From: Arabidopsis thaliana
Taxonomy: Eukaryota > Streptophyta > Magnoliopsida > Brassicales > Brassicaceae
Assembly: GCF_000001735.4 (NCBI RefSeq)
Contig: NC_003070.9
Coordinates: 24,971,971-25,035,970, forward strand
Direction of reading: 5' to 3'
Length of the DNA: 64,000 nt
The first letter of the stretch is position 1. Each line of letters opens with the position of its first letter. A program made the position numbers and the translations under genes. The notes under the pieces were generated by a model. It did not search any database and was not told the DNA's origin. It saw nothing but the letters and a program-made list of their open reading frames with translations. Shown here piece by piece: positions 24,146 through 36,310 of this stretch.

Positions 24146-25520
24146 ATAGACTCATAGTGAACAAATGGAGAGAGAGTCAAGAACAATAATCATAGTGGAC
24201 CAATACAAAGAGATAAACCAGCCTTTTTCGAAGGATTTATCAGCCTTTTTTCTTCGAAGGATTTATTAGTTGACTCAGAAAGACTAGTCTCTTCATTAAG
24301 TTATTTAATTATATGCCAAAACACACAAAATAGAGATAGAGAATGAAGAAAAGGTGGTGAAGAAAAAGAACACAGTAATAGTAATGGTCATTTGCTAGAT
24401 CAACTATGATATATAATCTTGTCCTTCATTTTTTTATCACTGTTTTGTAAAACCTTTGTTTATAGTAGAAATTATCAAGAATGTGCAGTTTTCACCTAAA
24501 CGTCTATTCTCCGAAAATGAGTTAAAACATGGAAAAGAATCTTTAGTGGGCCTTGGGCATTTGTGGGACTGAGATAGGTGACTTGCCGGTAAACCAACAC
24601 CATACTATCTCCTACATCTTTTTATCTTCATCCTTTATAGCTGACCGAAGAGGCTTTAGGAGACTTGAAAAGTCAATAAATTTATCAGCTCTTTACGGCT
24701 ACAGTTATTCACTTATATATCAAACGGTCCAGTTTCTCTCCAAACTAAATTAAACGGTCAACCAATACCATACTATCTCTTATCTTCTAAATCATTTTAT
24801 CTTCATCCTTTAATGCTGACCAAAGAGGGTTTTGTTATGGACTTTAATAGACAAGAAGGATTTAAGCAAAAACTTCCCTTTAACCCAAGTCTTTCTTAGA
24901 GAATTAGGTTAATTGTTGGAGCTTCCTATATTTTATATAGGCCATGATACAACTTATACTCTAACCTAAACGTAAAAAGAAAGCACTTAAACATTGAAAG
25001 GAAATTATGAAAACCAAACTCATAAAAAAACCACAGAAGCTAATTAATTAATTAAAAAAAAAAGTTAATTAAGCCGTCCTACCGTGGCCTAATCAATCTA
25101 ACAATAGTCTCATATCAGGTTTAAGAGACTTGCAAAGATAATGAAGTAATTTCTCTTATGGTTTTAAAAGAAAAATAAAAGTCTATTGTGAGAGTTATTT
25201 GTAGATAAAACTTAAAGCCCTGATCTCATCTTTGGGTGAAACGCCTCAAAGGTTTTATCGCGATAGAAATCTTTATTAAAAAGTTTAACATAGTCAAAAA
25301 AACTCAAGCAACTGCTCTGGTTTGGCACAAGATGATTTGATTTTCTTGCTCTGTTTTCTATTAAGAACTTCAAACAAGGATGCATTTTTTGTAAAAATGT
25401 TTTTGGATGAATACAATTTTTTACATTCATTAAAATATATATATATATATATATATATGTGATTTTTGATAAATGCGTAGCTATTTAGTGCTTTGATAGG
25501 TTCAATGGTAGCTTCTTGGA
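24146..25520. other. Intergenic region between SNC4 and GDPDL1
   Basis: About 1.4 kb without a gene. The right side is the GDPDL1 promoter; the left side is the SNC4 3' flank. A (TA)12-like microsatellite lies at 25435-25458. The block near 25231-25275 (gtgaaacgcctcaaaggttttatcgc) is repeated at about 30637-30680, beyond the duplicated kinase end, which marks the tandem duplication. Confidence 0.6.
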
Positions 25521-28500
25521 TCATCCTTCTGTGTAGACAGAGACATCCTCTGAAAGAATAGAAGATTCATGAAGATTTGATATGGGGATTTGCTGCAAAA
25601 CAGGCCTAGGAGGGACTTCAAGAGCTTCCAAGCTTCCTTCCATCATCTCCACAACTCTGTTCATCGCAGGACGATCTACCGGAGAAGGCTGAATACACCA
25701 CAAACCCACCAATGTCATCTTCTTTGCAAGCTCATCTTCTTCGCTGTTAATTCCATCCTCAATATGCCTTCCAGACTTGCATGATTCAAGATCCCTATAT
25801 ACCCATTCAGGAAAGTACATTGAACTTGTGTTAGAAGCACATGCTTGATTTGCTTTCTCTTTGTTTCTTGCACCAATTATCTCAAGGACTAACATTCCAT
25901 AGCTATACACATCTGACTTGTGTGACACATTCCCATAAACTCTCGAGATCATCTCTGGTGCAATGTACCCTATGGTACCTCTTGTGTCCAGCATAGACAA
26001 GATGCTCTCTTTCTTCTCACAGAGTTTAGCGAGGCCAAAGTCCGAAACTTTGGGACAAAAACTGTCATCCAAGAGTACATTTTGTGGTTTAATGTCGAAA
26101 TGTACTATCCTTGTTTTGCAGCTATGGTGCAGGTACTCTAAACCATGAGCAACTCCTAAAGCAATTCTATATAGTGCCGTCCAATCCATATTCACGGAGG
26201 TCTTGCCTAATATAAACTTATCAAGTGACCCATTTTCCAAAAACTCATATATAATTGCCCTTTTGGAACCTTCAGAGCAGAAACCAAGCAAGGAAACAAT
26301 GTTGAGATGAGAAGTTCTGCTCATGGTCGCAACTTCATTGATGAAGTCTTCACCATTACCTTTTGTGTCTTTCAAGACCTTCACCGCAACCACCCGGCCA
26401 TCACTAAGTGTTCCTTTATAAACAATTCCAAATCCTCCTCTCCCAACAACTTCCGCAAATGACTTTGTAATTCTCTTCACTTGTGCATAAGTATAGTGTT
26501 CGAGTGGAATAAGAGCCTTCAGCTTCTGTTGTCTCAGCCGTGTTTCTCTCTTTCGGTGAAAACAGAAAACTAATGTTAATAAGACCAGGAACAATACAAC
26601 TCCGGCTACTGACCATGAAACTACAAAAAAAATTGAGAAATGTTTTATTAAGTACCTTCGTTTTTAATCTTGGAAAAAAAAATCAGTATAAAATTTCTCA
26701 GGCCAGCATAACTCACCTATGCGAATTACTTTGAGAAAATTTCCTGTACAACCATTCAACAAAAAGAAATTGTCAGAATGGAACCAAACTTGATCTAGAA
26801 GCAAAAGAAAAGTAATGAACAAACTTAGAGGTTTTGCAATGGTTGATGGTGTTCCAAGAGTTGAGGTTGGGGATTTTGCTATAACTGGAGGTAGTGGTGG
26901 CTCAGTGACATCATCGTGTGTGAAAATCGGGTTTGGATCTTGGGCTGGAGGTAAGGATGAAGTACTTATGAGCGTTAAGACGCCACCGGGGTTAACAGGT
27001 AACATGTAAGGTGGTACTTCTTCTCTTCCCAAACATCGATTCCCTGCAGATAATAAACAAAGTTAGTCATTGATGTTAATAATTTTGTGTTGTGAGACCT
27101 TTTGATGCAAATTTTCTGTCACTTACTTTTATATCTTGCAGCTGTATAAGGGAACTCTGTGATGGTTCCATTGATACCGGCTCCAAAGATATATGCATTT
27201 ATCTCAACAGTTTCATCTGCGAAGAAGTCAAATGGTTGAGAGACAAACTCATTCTGAAATAGTTCCACATAAACCGGGAGCTGAAACTTCTGCAACCTCT
27301 CCAAAACATTTGTTGTTTGTCCAGTGAGAAACGAATCAGAGTTAGGAAAAACAGAAGCTTTGTTGATTACAACAGCGTTAGCGAATTTCTTTATGTCTTC
27401 GATGGCCGAGTCAGTAATATTACCAATGGTTTCTTTAATTTTGTAGACAGTCTTGTACGTGCTCTGATTCTTGAAGTCAACTAGAACCAATCTGGTCGTA
27501 GACTGAATCATGACCTTTAATGTTCCAACGATGTAACCAGTTTCCGTGAGTCTATTAAGAACTACTTTAACTACGTCGAGTCCTTTCTTCTCTCTTAGGT
27601 ATACTACATTCTGAAGGACGACACAATATAGTAGTGTGGTCATTAAAAGATATTATAACTGTGTGATTGATAAAATCTCAAGATTAAGAGGTACATGATA
27701 ACTCACCTCTAGACTGATCAAAATACCGGATAGAGAAGTGGAGTTTTTTGCCAAGTTTAGGAATTCATAGAGTGAAATAAGGTTCCCAGAATTTCTCTCA
27801 TTCGGATTCCTCGACATACCGTTCTCCCTAAAAGGGTTTGAAATCGCAGCTGCACAAAAAGATGGAAGAATGGTTATTGTAACTTTGACCACAACATATC
27901 AAGCTAGGAGGATGTAAATTGTTACTAAACACATATTTGTATCTATACGTAAAACCTCTTGAAGTTTAGTAGGAGTAGAAACAAAAGCTCTCGTACGAGT
28001 TACTATAATTAATGTAAACAATGATATTTTTTTAGTGTGAATAAATTTAACATTCATTCAAAATATAAAAAAAAAAATAGACTAGCATTTGTCTGAAGCA
28101 AGTGGAAAATTTGAAGGGAAACTTACGAGTCAAACTCTGGATCTCATGCCATGTGAGACTAAAAGTAAATATTCCAGCAACTGAGCTAATCTCAGGAACG
28201 ATTATGGAACGGTTTCTGAGATGAGTTTGGCCGACCGTTGTGCTGTTCACGAGATCTATCGAACTTGAGCAAAAGGGAATACCGTCGCTAGACATTTGAA
28301 CTGGGCAATCAATAACATCAGAACCATCTTTGATTGCCTTCTCATATGCCAATTTTGTACATCCAGGATACTCCCCACTTGCACCATTTTTTGATATAAC
28401 AAGAAAATCCACTGAGGCACGCACCATTGGTAGATGGTAATGTTTTTGTTCTATTAGTAAGAACAGAAAAGAAATGTAAAGCAAATTACACTCATTACCT

Positions 28501-29991
28501 TGTTTTGTAGCGTTTCTGCCAATGTGGGAGAAGCAGTCTGAAGAAATACAAAAATAAAATGTTTGATTTTGAGTATTACAAGTAATGTATTAAGAAATAA
28601 TATTTTGTCTGTAGAAGATAATTTTCTTACCAACAGATGCAGATGCAGTTAAAGGAAAATCAGAGAGCATACCATCAACAGAAAAATTGCCATTGTCAAC
28701 AAAAGATAGATATTCAGAAACTGGATCCCAACTGTAGTTATATGCAATATCAACATCATTTGCAAAACCTGACGCATATAGTTTTAGCCCTGCTTTGTGA
28801 GCATCTTGAACTAAGGATGTATGAGGAAGCAAGTACTGCTTGTCATCGAGGGGCAATATGTAAGATTTGGGTACAAGAATCCCTGAAGCAAACGTCTTGA
28901 CAAAACTTAGGTTACTCAAGATAGAACCGTATGTTCGATTTGTTGTCGGCTCGAAATCTTCTTTCCCCATAAACTGGAACACAAAACTCGGTCCATTATT
29001 CCCGAAACCGCCAGCAATTTTCCTAAAGAAATTTACTTCAGGGGAAGAGATGAAGTCAATGGAAACAGTTCTTGAAGTTGATAAAAGAAAACTACTCATG
29101 CTAAGATTATGCTGCTCATAGAACTCATCATGCTGAACATTTAACCAGAATAATGCTGGTTTCATCTGCGTGGCTACATTTTGAACCGTTGAAATCGAGT
29201 ATCCATTTTCATCAAATTTTCCTGATCGTGATAATATTCCTCGGATCACTAAGGTAAGAAACAAAAAAAAAAAAAATTGTGAGAAGTTACAAGAAAACAA
29301 AACTTATTTCTGTAATACTCTATAAAAAGCACTAACTGAATCGTAAACACTTACAAGAAAACAAAACTTTCTGCAGCTCTGTCAAGGAGAAATCAATGGG
29401 GAACCAACCCTTAGTAGTGACTCCATTAACAGGGTAAGATTTTTGACGATTTGGGTAAACTTCTTCACTATTTGAGGCATTGGCCAGATTTAAATCAGGG
29501 AAGCAAATCCCATGCCCATCTTTGGTTAGCTGAACATCACACCATAGAACAACATCGGCTACACTTACCACCATTGCAAATTGGTATGCAGCTAAACTCG
29601 AATCTGGAAAAAGTCCAGAAAATCCACCACGAGCAATCACAAGTGGAGCATCACCTTGTTAAAAAAAAAAAAAAAGACATCCGCTATTTTAAGACGAAGT
29701 AATTATTAGAACTGCCCATTTATTTGGCTAAGATCTCCCAATAAATCAACTTTCCATAACTTTTCTTCTAAAGATTAGATCTCCCCAAATGGAAAAAGCA
29801 AGTGAATAAGAAAGAGACAAAGTGAGAGCTAGTACACTCAGTCACTCACCACTGAGCGTCTGCCATGGACTTGTAGATCTTTGAGCATCGACTTGAGCAG
29901 CAAACAGCTGTAACAGAACAACACCGCAGAGTAAATGCGTCGAAGATTGTTGTAACATTTGCTTTGTCCGAGTACTTTGCTGGGAATTCAT
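25521..29991 (-). CDS. SNC4: GDPDL ectodomain / LRK10L kinase fusion receptor
   Basis: Receptor-like kinase joining a GDPDL ectodomain to an LRK10L kinase (AT1G66980; gain-of-function alleles are known to activate immunity). Exons: 29850-29991, 29355-29654, 28631-29248, 28499-28537, 28127-28411, 27707-27849, 27127-27610, 26825-27043, 26717-26743 (27 nt), 25521-26620; 1118 aa. Exons 1-8 track GDPDL1 exon for exon. Exon 8 ends before the GPI signal would start, and exons 9-10 supply a transmembrane helix ([15 protein letters not shown], about 757-771), [11 protein letters not shown] (about 812), [20 protein letters not shown] (non-RD), SDFGLAKL and YIAPEM. Intron 8 is 81 nt, in frame and stop-free, so its retention would add 27 residues. 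Exon 2 carries two extra codons at its end relative to GDPDL1. Confidence 0.96.
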
Positions 29992-30040
29992 TGGTTAGCT
30001 TCTGTTTCTTTCAGTCCACAAAATTATCTAATCAAATGGT

Positions 30041-30055
30041 TTTATTAGTTGACTC
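30041..30055. promoter_or_regulatory. W-box module upstream of SNC4
   Basis: tttattagttgactc with a TTGACT core, about 50-60 bp upstream of the SNC4 start codon; identical to the GDPDL1 copy at 24131. Function is inferred from the motif and the paralogue conservation. Confidence 0.4.
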
Positions 30056-30694
30056 ATAGTAAACAAAAGCAGAGACTTTATTTTTGTAAATCAAATGGTT
30101 TTATTAGTCTCTTCATTAAGTTATCTTAATCCAAACACACAAAAATTTGAGACAGAGAAAGATTAGTTATTTGATGTTCCTCTTTTCTTTTCTTTTTTTG
30201 GATATGATTAAGAAGGTGGTGAAGAAAAATTACATATGAATCATTTGCCATTCATTTTGTTTAACTATAAGAAATAATCTTTGCCCGTCGTTTTGTTTTT
30301 ATTACTTTTTAAAGCCTTTGTTTATTGATATCCTCCTAAACTCTTTTCATGAGAATTTCCTCTGAAAATGAGATAAAACATGGAAAAAACCTTCCGTGGG
30401 GAATGAGAGGGACTTGTTGGTAAACAAATACCACACCTTATCCTAGATATTTTTGTCTTCGTTTTTTTTTGTTTAAAGATACTTTTGTCTTCATACTTTA
30501 ACGTTATCGACCAAACACCAAAGAGCATTTACAAGAATATTCTTAAGTGGTCTGCTTTTTTCCCCAAGAAAAGAGGTCTGGGCTAATGACAAATGGAGTA
30601 ATTTATATTTTAATAGTCTTGATACCATGTTTTGGTGTGACGCCTCTAACGTTTTATCACGATAGAAATCTGTATTAACTAGTAGGTAATTGGA
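30056..30694. other. SNC4 upstream region
   Basis: About 640 bp between the SNC4 start and the truncated kinase copy. It aligns in patches with the GDPDL1 upstream region (ctcttcattaagttat, acacaaaat, gaagaaggtggtgaaga) and, at its right end, with the SNC4 3' flank. No separate gene is seen. Confidence 0.5.
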
Positions 30695-31297
30695 TCACCC
30701 TTCTGTGTAAACAGAGACATCCTCTGAAAGAATAGAAGATTCATGAAGATTTGATGTGGGGATTTGCTGCAAAACAGGCCTAGGAGGGACTTTAAGAGCT
30801 TCCAAGCTTCCTTCCATCATCTCTACAACTCTGTTCATCGCTGGGCGATCTACCGGAGAAGGCTGAATACACCACAAACCCACCAATGTCATCTTCTTTG
30901 CAAGCTCATTTTCTTCGCTGTTAATTCCATCCTCAATATGCCTTCCAGACTTGCATGATTCAAGATCCCTATATACCCATTCAAGAAAGTACATTGAATT
31001 GTGTTAGAAGCACATGCTTGATTTGCTTTCTCTTTATTTCTTGCACCAATTATCTCAAGGACTAACATTCCATAGCTATACGCATCTGATTTGTCCGACA
31101 CATTCCCATAAACTCTCGAGATCATCTCTGGTGCAATGTACCCTACTGTACCTCTTGTGTCAAGCATAGACAAGATGCTCTCTTTCTCCTCACAGAGCTT
31201 AGCGAGACCAAATTCCGAAACTTTGGGACAAAAACTGTCATCCAAGAGTACGTTTTGTGGTTTAATGTCGAAATGTACTATCCTTGTTTTGCAGCTA
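30695..31297 (-). pseudogene. Truncated duplicate of the SNC4 kinase 3' end
   Basis: Nearly identical to the last 600 bp of SNC4, from [12 protein letters not shown] to the final EDVSVYTEG and stop. Homology ends abruptly at 31297, inside the catalytic loop, so the N-lobe, transmembrane part and ectodomain are absent. A one-base deletion near 31000 (gaattgtg against gaacttgtg in SNC4) shifts the frame in the C-lobe. It lies just upstream of SNC4 in the same orientation, as expected for the remains of a third tandem copy. Few other changes have built up, so it is young. Confidence 0.9.
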
Positions 31298-32246
31298 AAC
31301 TGTCATCTCATCTCTGTGTGTATCTCGTCAAATCTTTAGAGGCAAATAATTTGTTTTTCACCTGGCGAGTCTTTGTGACAGCCGTTCTGTTTCATTCCAT
31401 GATACGATTATTGGTGTTTTCTCAATTCAAAAAGACTATTGGTGTTTTTCTCATTAAGTGGTTTGGTGTTTTCCTTTGATGTTAAGGGTATATCATCAAC
31501 CAACATCATCATGACCCTTACGTCTACAATGTGAACATACTCTGTCTCTGTTTTCTTCTCATGCACAAGAAGGTGAAGTTTTCACCGCATAGCTCACTAC
31601 TTCTGGAATACTCTCCTGCGATTTATTCTCGGTCTTGACAGTCTCTTCGCGTTGCAGAATGTTGTTAGTCGAGTTTAACGTCGGCAAAGTTATCACGGGA
31701 GAGAAGTACAAATCTGAACGTTGCCAAGATAAATTCATCGAGTCCAAACTGAAACAGAGTCTCACACCTGACAAACCCTTGTTTACTTGAAGCACAAGGA
31801 AGCTAAGGAGAAAGTTTTTTTACTACAAACAGAGTTTTTTTCACACCTGATAAGAACTACAAAGTTTTTTTATTTTGTTTTCTATTGTAGGACGATCTCA
31901 AAGTGAGACACTTAAACATTTTCTCAGACGGACCCTACTGAAAATAACATCCCAACTTAAGATCCATTTTTTACAATATTTGACTTGACTTTACCAGCGG
32001 TAAGTGATCCGTAATGAACATATTACAGAGATATGGAGTGTGGAAAAAGACCATTTCATGTATCTGTCAGTCACTTATGCTTCCTTGAATTGGTCCAACA
32101 CTGATGCCCTATTTTTATTCAACACAGAGGAAAAGATTCATGAAGAAACTATATCGCAACTTTTGAGTTGGGTTATTGTATATTAAAACATATATGTGTT
32201 CTATTTGTTATGCAAATAACATATGACCTTCACGACGATTTTCTAT
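31298..32246. other. Region between the kinase fragment and the double-ectodomain receptor gene
   Basis: No intact gene. Contains the small receptor N-terminal relic at 31745-31815 and otherwise AT-rich sequence that is the 3' flank of the next gene. Confidence 0.5.
31745..31815 (-). pseudogene. Small LRK10L N-terminal relic
   Basis: Reads CASSKQGFVRCETLFQFG in one minus-strand frame, matching [18 protein letters not shown] of the gene at 35.5 kb, with the signal-peptide end (cttccttgtgcttc) just before it. The next 180 bp no longer resemble the family. A third isolated N-terminus in this window, after those at 12.9 and 19.9 kb. Confidence 0.6.
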
Positions 32247-35200
32247 TCACAAACTTGAAGATTCCAGCTTTGAGTTTGTGGAGAAAACCAGTATATCAGA
32301 GGCACTTGAACTCTCCTCTGAATTCCAAAAAGAGTCGGAAACCGACGAAGCTGAAATTTGCTGCAAAACAGGTCTAGGTGGCACTTCAAGAGCATCCAAG
32401 CTTCCTTCCATCATCTCTACAACTTTGTTCATCGGTGGACGATCTGATGGGGAAGACTGAATACACCACAAACCCACCAATGTCATCTTCCTTGCTATCT
32501 CCTCTTCCTCGCTGCTGATTCCATTCTCGATAAGCCCTCCATTTTCTGTCTTCTCGATATCCTTAATGTTGGCCTTCTCAAGATCCTTATAGATCCATTC
32601 TGGAAAATATATTGAGCTTCCGTCGGATCGAGAGTTTTGATCAAATCGTTCTTTCTTCCTTGCACCTATCATTTCGAGTACCAACATTCCGTAGCTATAC
32701 ACATCCGACTTATGAGAAACACTCCCATAAAGTCGAGAGATCATCTCTGGTGCAATGTATCCTATTGTACCCCTTGTATCCAACAATGATAAAATGCTCT
32801 CCTTCTTCTCGCAGAGCTTAGCAAGTCCGAAATCAGAAACTTTAGGGCAAAGATTATCATCTAACAGCACGTTCTGAGGTTTAATGTCGAAATGCACGAT
32901 CCTCGTTTTGCATCCATAGTGCAAGTACTCTAGACCACGAGCAACTCCTAGTGCGATCCCATACAGTGTCTTCAAGTCTAAATTCACCGAGCTCTTGTCC
33001 GATATGAATTTATCGAGTGACCCATTACCCAAAAATTCATATATAATTGCTCTTCTTGAACCTTCACAGCAGAATCCAAGCAGTGAAACAATGTTGACAT
33101 GAGAAGTTTGGCTCATGCTGGCAACTTCATTAATGAAGTCTTCACCATCAGTACCCTTTGAATCTTTCAAGACCTTTACCGCAACCATACTGCTATCACT
33201 AAGGGTTCCGCTATAAACAATTCCAAACCCGCCTCTCCCAACCACCTCCGTGAATGACTTTGTCATTTTCTTCACTTCCGCATAAGTGTAGTGTTTGAGT
33301 GGAATCAGAGCCTTCAGCTTCTGTAGTCTCACTTCATCTGATGTTTTTCTCTTTCGGAAAATTTGGACTCTGAAGCAAGGGCATAGTAGCACTAGAAAAA
33401 CTATAACAACACCTGTTAATGCACCCAGAGCTGTAAAAAAAAACATAGAAAATCTTCTATTATATATTAACACTTAAAAATCAAGGAAGATCGAAAGGAA
33501 TTGGAAATATGCACCACACTAACCTATAAAAGTATACCTGACCAGAGTCGCTGTAAACCATTAAAATAAATAAAAATTGTTAGCATAGAACCAAATTTAA
33601 TCTTGAAAAGGAACAATTAACTCAGAGAAAACAATGGTTAAGGGTATTAGAGATATTGTCTCACATCGAAAGTTGAATAGGGTCTTAAGTGGTATATATA
33701 AGATATGGGTCTCTTCACCTATTACCAATTGATTTTAGGCTGGAAGCCCACAATCTAATAAAAGGGAAGATAACCAAAAGGAAAGTTTAACTCGATGAAT
33801 GCTTACGCACCAATAAACCGTCGATGCCGACGAAAAAATCCATCTATAAAATGGCACAAGAAAGAAACCTTGGTTAGAGCTGAAGACTGATTAACTTTGA
33901 ACTTTGAAAAAAAGTTTCCGCGGCCGCAATCTTACCATCGTATTCGTATCCGCATTTACCATCTTTACAATAGCACCCGAACCCACTTGAAGTCTGATTA
34001 TATCCACAAGCACCGCCAGAACCTCGGCACCTCTCACAATCTGATGTAATCAACATCCGAAAACCTTGATCAAGAGCCATCTTCAGATTATCTTGATTTG
34101 GCCTTGTCTGGAGATCGAATAACGCGGGTCCAGACGCAGGAACACTGACGTTTCTTTTGCACATTTCCCTCAAGTTGTTCAAAACGCCTCTAGAACTGTC
34201 AAGTAAAGGAGAGGACAGGTTTCTCGTGACATAGTAACTTCTTCCCTCATCACAACCAAGCTCTCCAACGTAAATGTTAGCAGGAATATCCGATGAATTG
34301 AAACGGCAGCCGTAGTATAAAGTTAGAAGCTCTGTCTCACCAGTGAGTTCGAGGACTGGAAGGAATTTTTCGATGAATGGCGCAGTTAGTGGGTTTGCGG
34401 GACACAAATCGCCAATATAATCTGATCTTGCAAGTCTTATTAAAGAGCGATATGAGTCTAGGATTCTGAATTTAACAGAGGCGATGTTAATCTCTGCGAA
34501 TCCTCCGCTACAGTTGAGCTTGAAGTTGGGGTGGCCACATTCTTCTCTGCCAGGTTTCCATAAGGGGTAATTGAGATCTCTCTGACTGCCACAGCTAAAA
34601 CTTTCACTGCATCGTCTATAAACCTCATCAGCTGAAAAAAAAAGAACAAAATGGGATCACAAAAAGCATCTAAGAGAAATAGACAGATTGATCATTGTGT
34701 TTTCATAATGAGCAAAGTGGCAAGGAACAGAAAAAAAAAAACTTAGGTCATGAATCTTTGAGATTTTTTAAATGGTTTTTGGATTTTAGATTTTGGTTTT
34801 TGGATTTGAAAAATCTTAGTATATAATATGGAAAGGAAACTACGTAATTAAATGGTTTTTGAAAAACAATGGTCAATCTGCACGCAAAAACTTACCACTA
34901 TGTTGATATGGTACGCAACTAACTCCTCCTGACGGTGAGGTTGCGTTACAGCAACTCTGTGTGGTACCGTTGAAACTACAGATTCCACGAGTGGATGAAC
35001 ATTGTTGACACGGTATTTCATCAATCACCAGCTTCACCTCAAAACCTTTTCTTAGAGCACTTTCCAAATTAGTCAAATTCAACCCTCTCTCTTCTGGATG
35101 GAAACTCGTTGGAACGTTAACTGTGAAACTGTTTTGGCAAGAATATTGGTAATCAACGCTTTGAGACATTGAAAAAGTACCTAGAGCAGGACATGTATAA

Positions 35201-35634
35201 CTCGAGCGGTAAGAAAGCTTTGGATCACAATGGTACAATACGGTTAGGCTCTTGTAAGTTGGGGAAAGCTCAAAGATTTCGGGAGGCAAGGTTGTGGTAT
35301 TGTATGCATAGGAGGAGCAAAAAGAACCTAGAAGGTCTGATCTGGCAAGCGTAAGAGTGTTAGATGTTTGATTTATCTGACGAACATAGAACTCTTGATT
35401 TGAGATGTATAAAGAGGTGATATTGTTATTGTTGCAGTGAAGCTCCAGCAACGGATGACCGCAAGGTTTGTGACGATTCCCGCCCCAAAAGGGGAAATCA
35501 GCGGTGATGTTCCCACACTGAAACAGAGACTCACACCACCCAAGTCCTTGGTTACTTGAAGCACAAGGAAGATGGTGGAATAGGGAGAAGAGGAAGAACA
35601 AGATCGAATAAGAACTGAGGGAATGGTAGTACAT
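32247..35634 (-). CDS. LRK10L receptor kinase with two tandem ectodomain units
   Basis: Plasma-membrane receptor kinase, probably AT1G67000. Exons: 34896-35634, 33936-34631, 33524-33550 (27 nt), 32247-33430; 881 aa. I start at [10 protein letters not shown], aligned with the paralogue starts; an in-frame ATG lies 15 nt upstream (35649). Exon 1: signal peptide plus GUB_WAK_bind ([20 protein letters not shown]) and WAK_assoc ([11 protein letters not shown]). Exon 2: a second pair ([28 protein letters not shown] ... [18 protein letters not shown]). The 27-nt exon and the start of exon 4 form the transmembrane helix ([16 protein letters not shown]). The kinase is complete: [31 protein letters not shown] (non-RD), [14 protein letters not shown]. 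The ligand is unknown; related WAK ectodomains bind pectin fragments. Confidence 0.93.
33640..33770. repeat. LTR-like or MITE-like relic in an intron
   Basis: Inside the intron before the 27-nt exon, the block attgtctcacatcgaaag ... gtggtatatataagatatgg ... aggctggaagcccac has the look of a plant LTR/TRIM promoter edge (TATA-like tatataag after a cacatcg box). No second copy is present in the window. Confidence 0.35.
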
Positions 35635-36128
35635 GATTTGTTTGATCAATGAACAGTGTGTCTGCTGGGTTTGATTTGTGTTGAGAACAGATGAGCAAGC
35701 GACTTAAAGAGAGACCGTGAGAGAGAGAAAGAAGCATAAAGACCAAGTCAAGGTGAAATAGTGGACAAATACATAAAGACACTAAATCTTTTTTGATTAA
35801 ATGGCTTTATTAATTAGTTTAATCAGAAAACGAAATTGAGACAAACAAAGAATGGTCATTGGGTGACGAAGAAGAAGAAAAGTAACAAAATAAACGTGGT
35901 CATTTGATAAATCAACAAAGATAAACATTTGTTTATATCATCTAAATGTCTTTTTGTAAGAATTTGGAAAACCTATACCATACATTTATATTTGTTTGTC
36001 TTCATCCTTTTAACGACCATAGGGAATTTAGAAGACTTGAAAATTCAACTACTTAATTACCTTTTCACCGGCAACGTCGAAAACATAAGTTAAAACTCTC
36101 AAGTTATTCACACAAAATATGTATTATA

Positions 36129-36310
36129 TGGATGTCTATTATGGGCCCATTAGGATATTCTAGAGGTTTCTACATTACTTGGGTTCTAATCTAAACCTTA
36201 AGTTGTATCTCATATATTTCTCCTTATTACTTACTCATGAATAATATATAAGAACAATCCTTAAACTTAATTGTTCTACAACACGTTATCAGAAGCCCTA
36301 GCCAACCAAG
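36129..36310 (+). mobile_element. Copia-type LTR relic with primer-binding site
   Basis: About 150 bp of LTR-like DNA ends in ttgttctaca, followed by acacgttatcagaagccc. This is the usual plant Copia junction (LTR end, then a site resembling initiator-Met tRNA, ttatcaga). The DNA to about 36480 would be 5' leader. No gag or pol remains. The rest of 35650-37030 is AT-rich with no gene. Confidence 0.5.

Noticed and set aside
26664..27032. 122-codon frame through SNC4 exon 8 as a separate gene
   Set aside because: It is exon 8 plus retained introns 8 and 9 of SNC4; reported as a splicing finding and not as a gene.
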